DNA of 64,000 bases from an uncultured Paracoccaceae bacterium (GTDB lineage: Bacteria; Pseudomonadota; Alphaproteobacteria; Rhodobacterales; Rhodobacteraceae), in the NCBI GenBank assembly GCA_947493255.1, contig CANLQK010000007.1, positions 248,001 to 312,000 on the forward strand. The letters are read 5' to 3'. The notes below the pieces were generated by a model. It was not told the origin of the DNA. It searched no databases and worked only from the letters and a program-made list of their open reading frames with translations. Shown piece by piece: positions 63,454 through 64,000 of this stretch (its first letter is position 1; each line of letters opens with the position of its first letter). A program made the position numbers and the translations under genes.

Positions 63454-64000
63454 TTAGCCTTCGCCATAGATTTCTTCGATCGTTGGAAGGCCGAGGTCTT
63501 TCATACGTTGTGCATCATATTCTTCGATGAATTTGCTGTCCTGCGCCGCCATGCAGCGGTCGAACCAATCGCGGACTAATCCTGTTTCCGGGATCAAGTG
63601 CGGGAACCACTGGAAGGGCGCGCTGACGAGCAGATCGGCAGCCGAGAGGTCGTCATCGATGAGGAATGTGTTTTTCGAGAGTGCCGTTTCGAGGGTTTTG
63701 AACATGGTGTCTTGGTCGCGGCACCAATCCCGAATGAGATCGTTGTCGGCGAGATCAAGGTAGGTGAGGTACAAGATCGGTTCGACGATGCTACCATAAT
63801 AAAAAAGCCAACTTAGGTAATCGGGGCGAGATGGAGTGTTCGGACCACGGCCCAGTGGGCTGTCAAAATGATCGGTGAGCCAAAGTGTGATAGCACCGCG
63901 TTCGCGGATAAAATGGCCATCGACCTCTAGCAATGGAACCTTACCTTCTGGATGGGGGTTGTTCGGGTCTGTTTTTCCAAGCCCACCTTGGCGTTTGATG
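63454..64000 (-). CDS. Glutathione S-transferase family protein (partial, cut by the window edge)
   Basis: 182 codons are visible, ending at 63454; the start lies beyond base 64000. The frame reads NNPHPEGKVPLLEVDGHFIRERG near the edge, the thioredoxin-fold cis-proline region, then a helical C-terminal domain with DDDLSAADLLVSAPFQW. Substrate unknown. The short frame starting at 63933 is only the inner part. Confidence 0.8.
   Translation of the reverse strand, partial: IKRQGGLGKTDPNNPHPEGKVPLLEVDGHFIRERGAITLWLTDHFDSPLGRGPNTPSRPDYLSWLFYYGSIVEPILYLTYLDLADNDLIRDWCRDQDTMFKTLETALSKNTFLIDDDLSAADLLVSAPFQWFPHLIPETGLVRDWFDRCMAAQDSKFIEEYDAQRMKDLGLPTIEEIYGEG

Overview
The window looks like chromosomal DNA of a marine alphaproteobacterium of the Roseobacter group (Rhodobacterales). 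This is inferred from protein character only: a mreB-mreC-mreD-PBP2-rodA block, a TAXI-type TRAP transporter with a UspA protein, a ChrR-like cupin, and a tRNA-Gln(UUG) used as an integration site. No database search was possible.

The left 46.8 kb is accessory DNA stacked against the 3' end of a tRNA-Gln gene (46840-46914, minus strand). Three direct copies of the tRNA 3' end (203-224, 38799-38820, 46838-46859) divide it into tandem islands. Just inside the first two copies lies the 5' end of a related integrase gene. The one at the left edge carries an early stop codon; the one at 36809-38650 is intact and sits with a relaxase-like gene and an AAA+ ATPase gene. A decayed second copy of the AAA+ gene and an HNH-like reading frame lie beside the tRNA.

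The large island (about 0.2-38.8 kb) is devoted to small nitrogenous compounds. From 0.5 to 10.5 kb there is a cluster with a metallo-beta-lactamase fold protein, CoA-transferase, glutathione transferases, nitronate monooxygenase, VOC protein, two PNPOX-like flavoproteins, cupin, SDR, flavin amine oxidase and a TetR regulator. Five copies of one 17-bp operator mark its promoters. From 10.5 to 21.2 kb lies an aldoxime-nitrile pathway: heme aldoxime dehydratase, a three-gene cobalt-type nitrile hydratase with its beta subunit split in two, amidase, CoA-transferase and enoyl-CoA hydratase. An IclR regulator sits in the middle, and IclR-like operators lie in front of both the dehydratase unit and a TPR/DUF2182 unit. 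From 21.2 to 32.6 kb follow catalase, an XRE-cupin regulator with a threonine-to-glycine pathway (tdh-kbl), a TRAP-TAXI transporter, a class V aminotransferase and a LysR regulator.

The second island (38.8-46.8 kb) holds an RND efflux pump with its TetR repressor, a DUF1499 membrane protein, a secreted lectin-like protein and decayed DNA.

Right of the tRNA the content is core-like: a BON-MscS channel, kdsA with two capsule-export genes, a uracil-DNA glycosylase family protein, SseB-like protein, GhrA-like reductase, the rod-shape operon mreBCD-mrdAB, and leuA. A leucine-rich 18-residue leader peptide ORF lies upstream of leuA. An SDR, a GNAT acetyltransferase and a partial glutathione transferase end the window.
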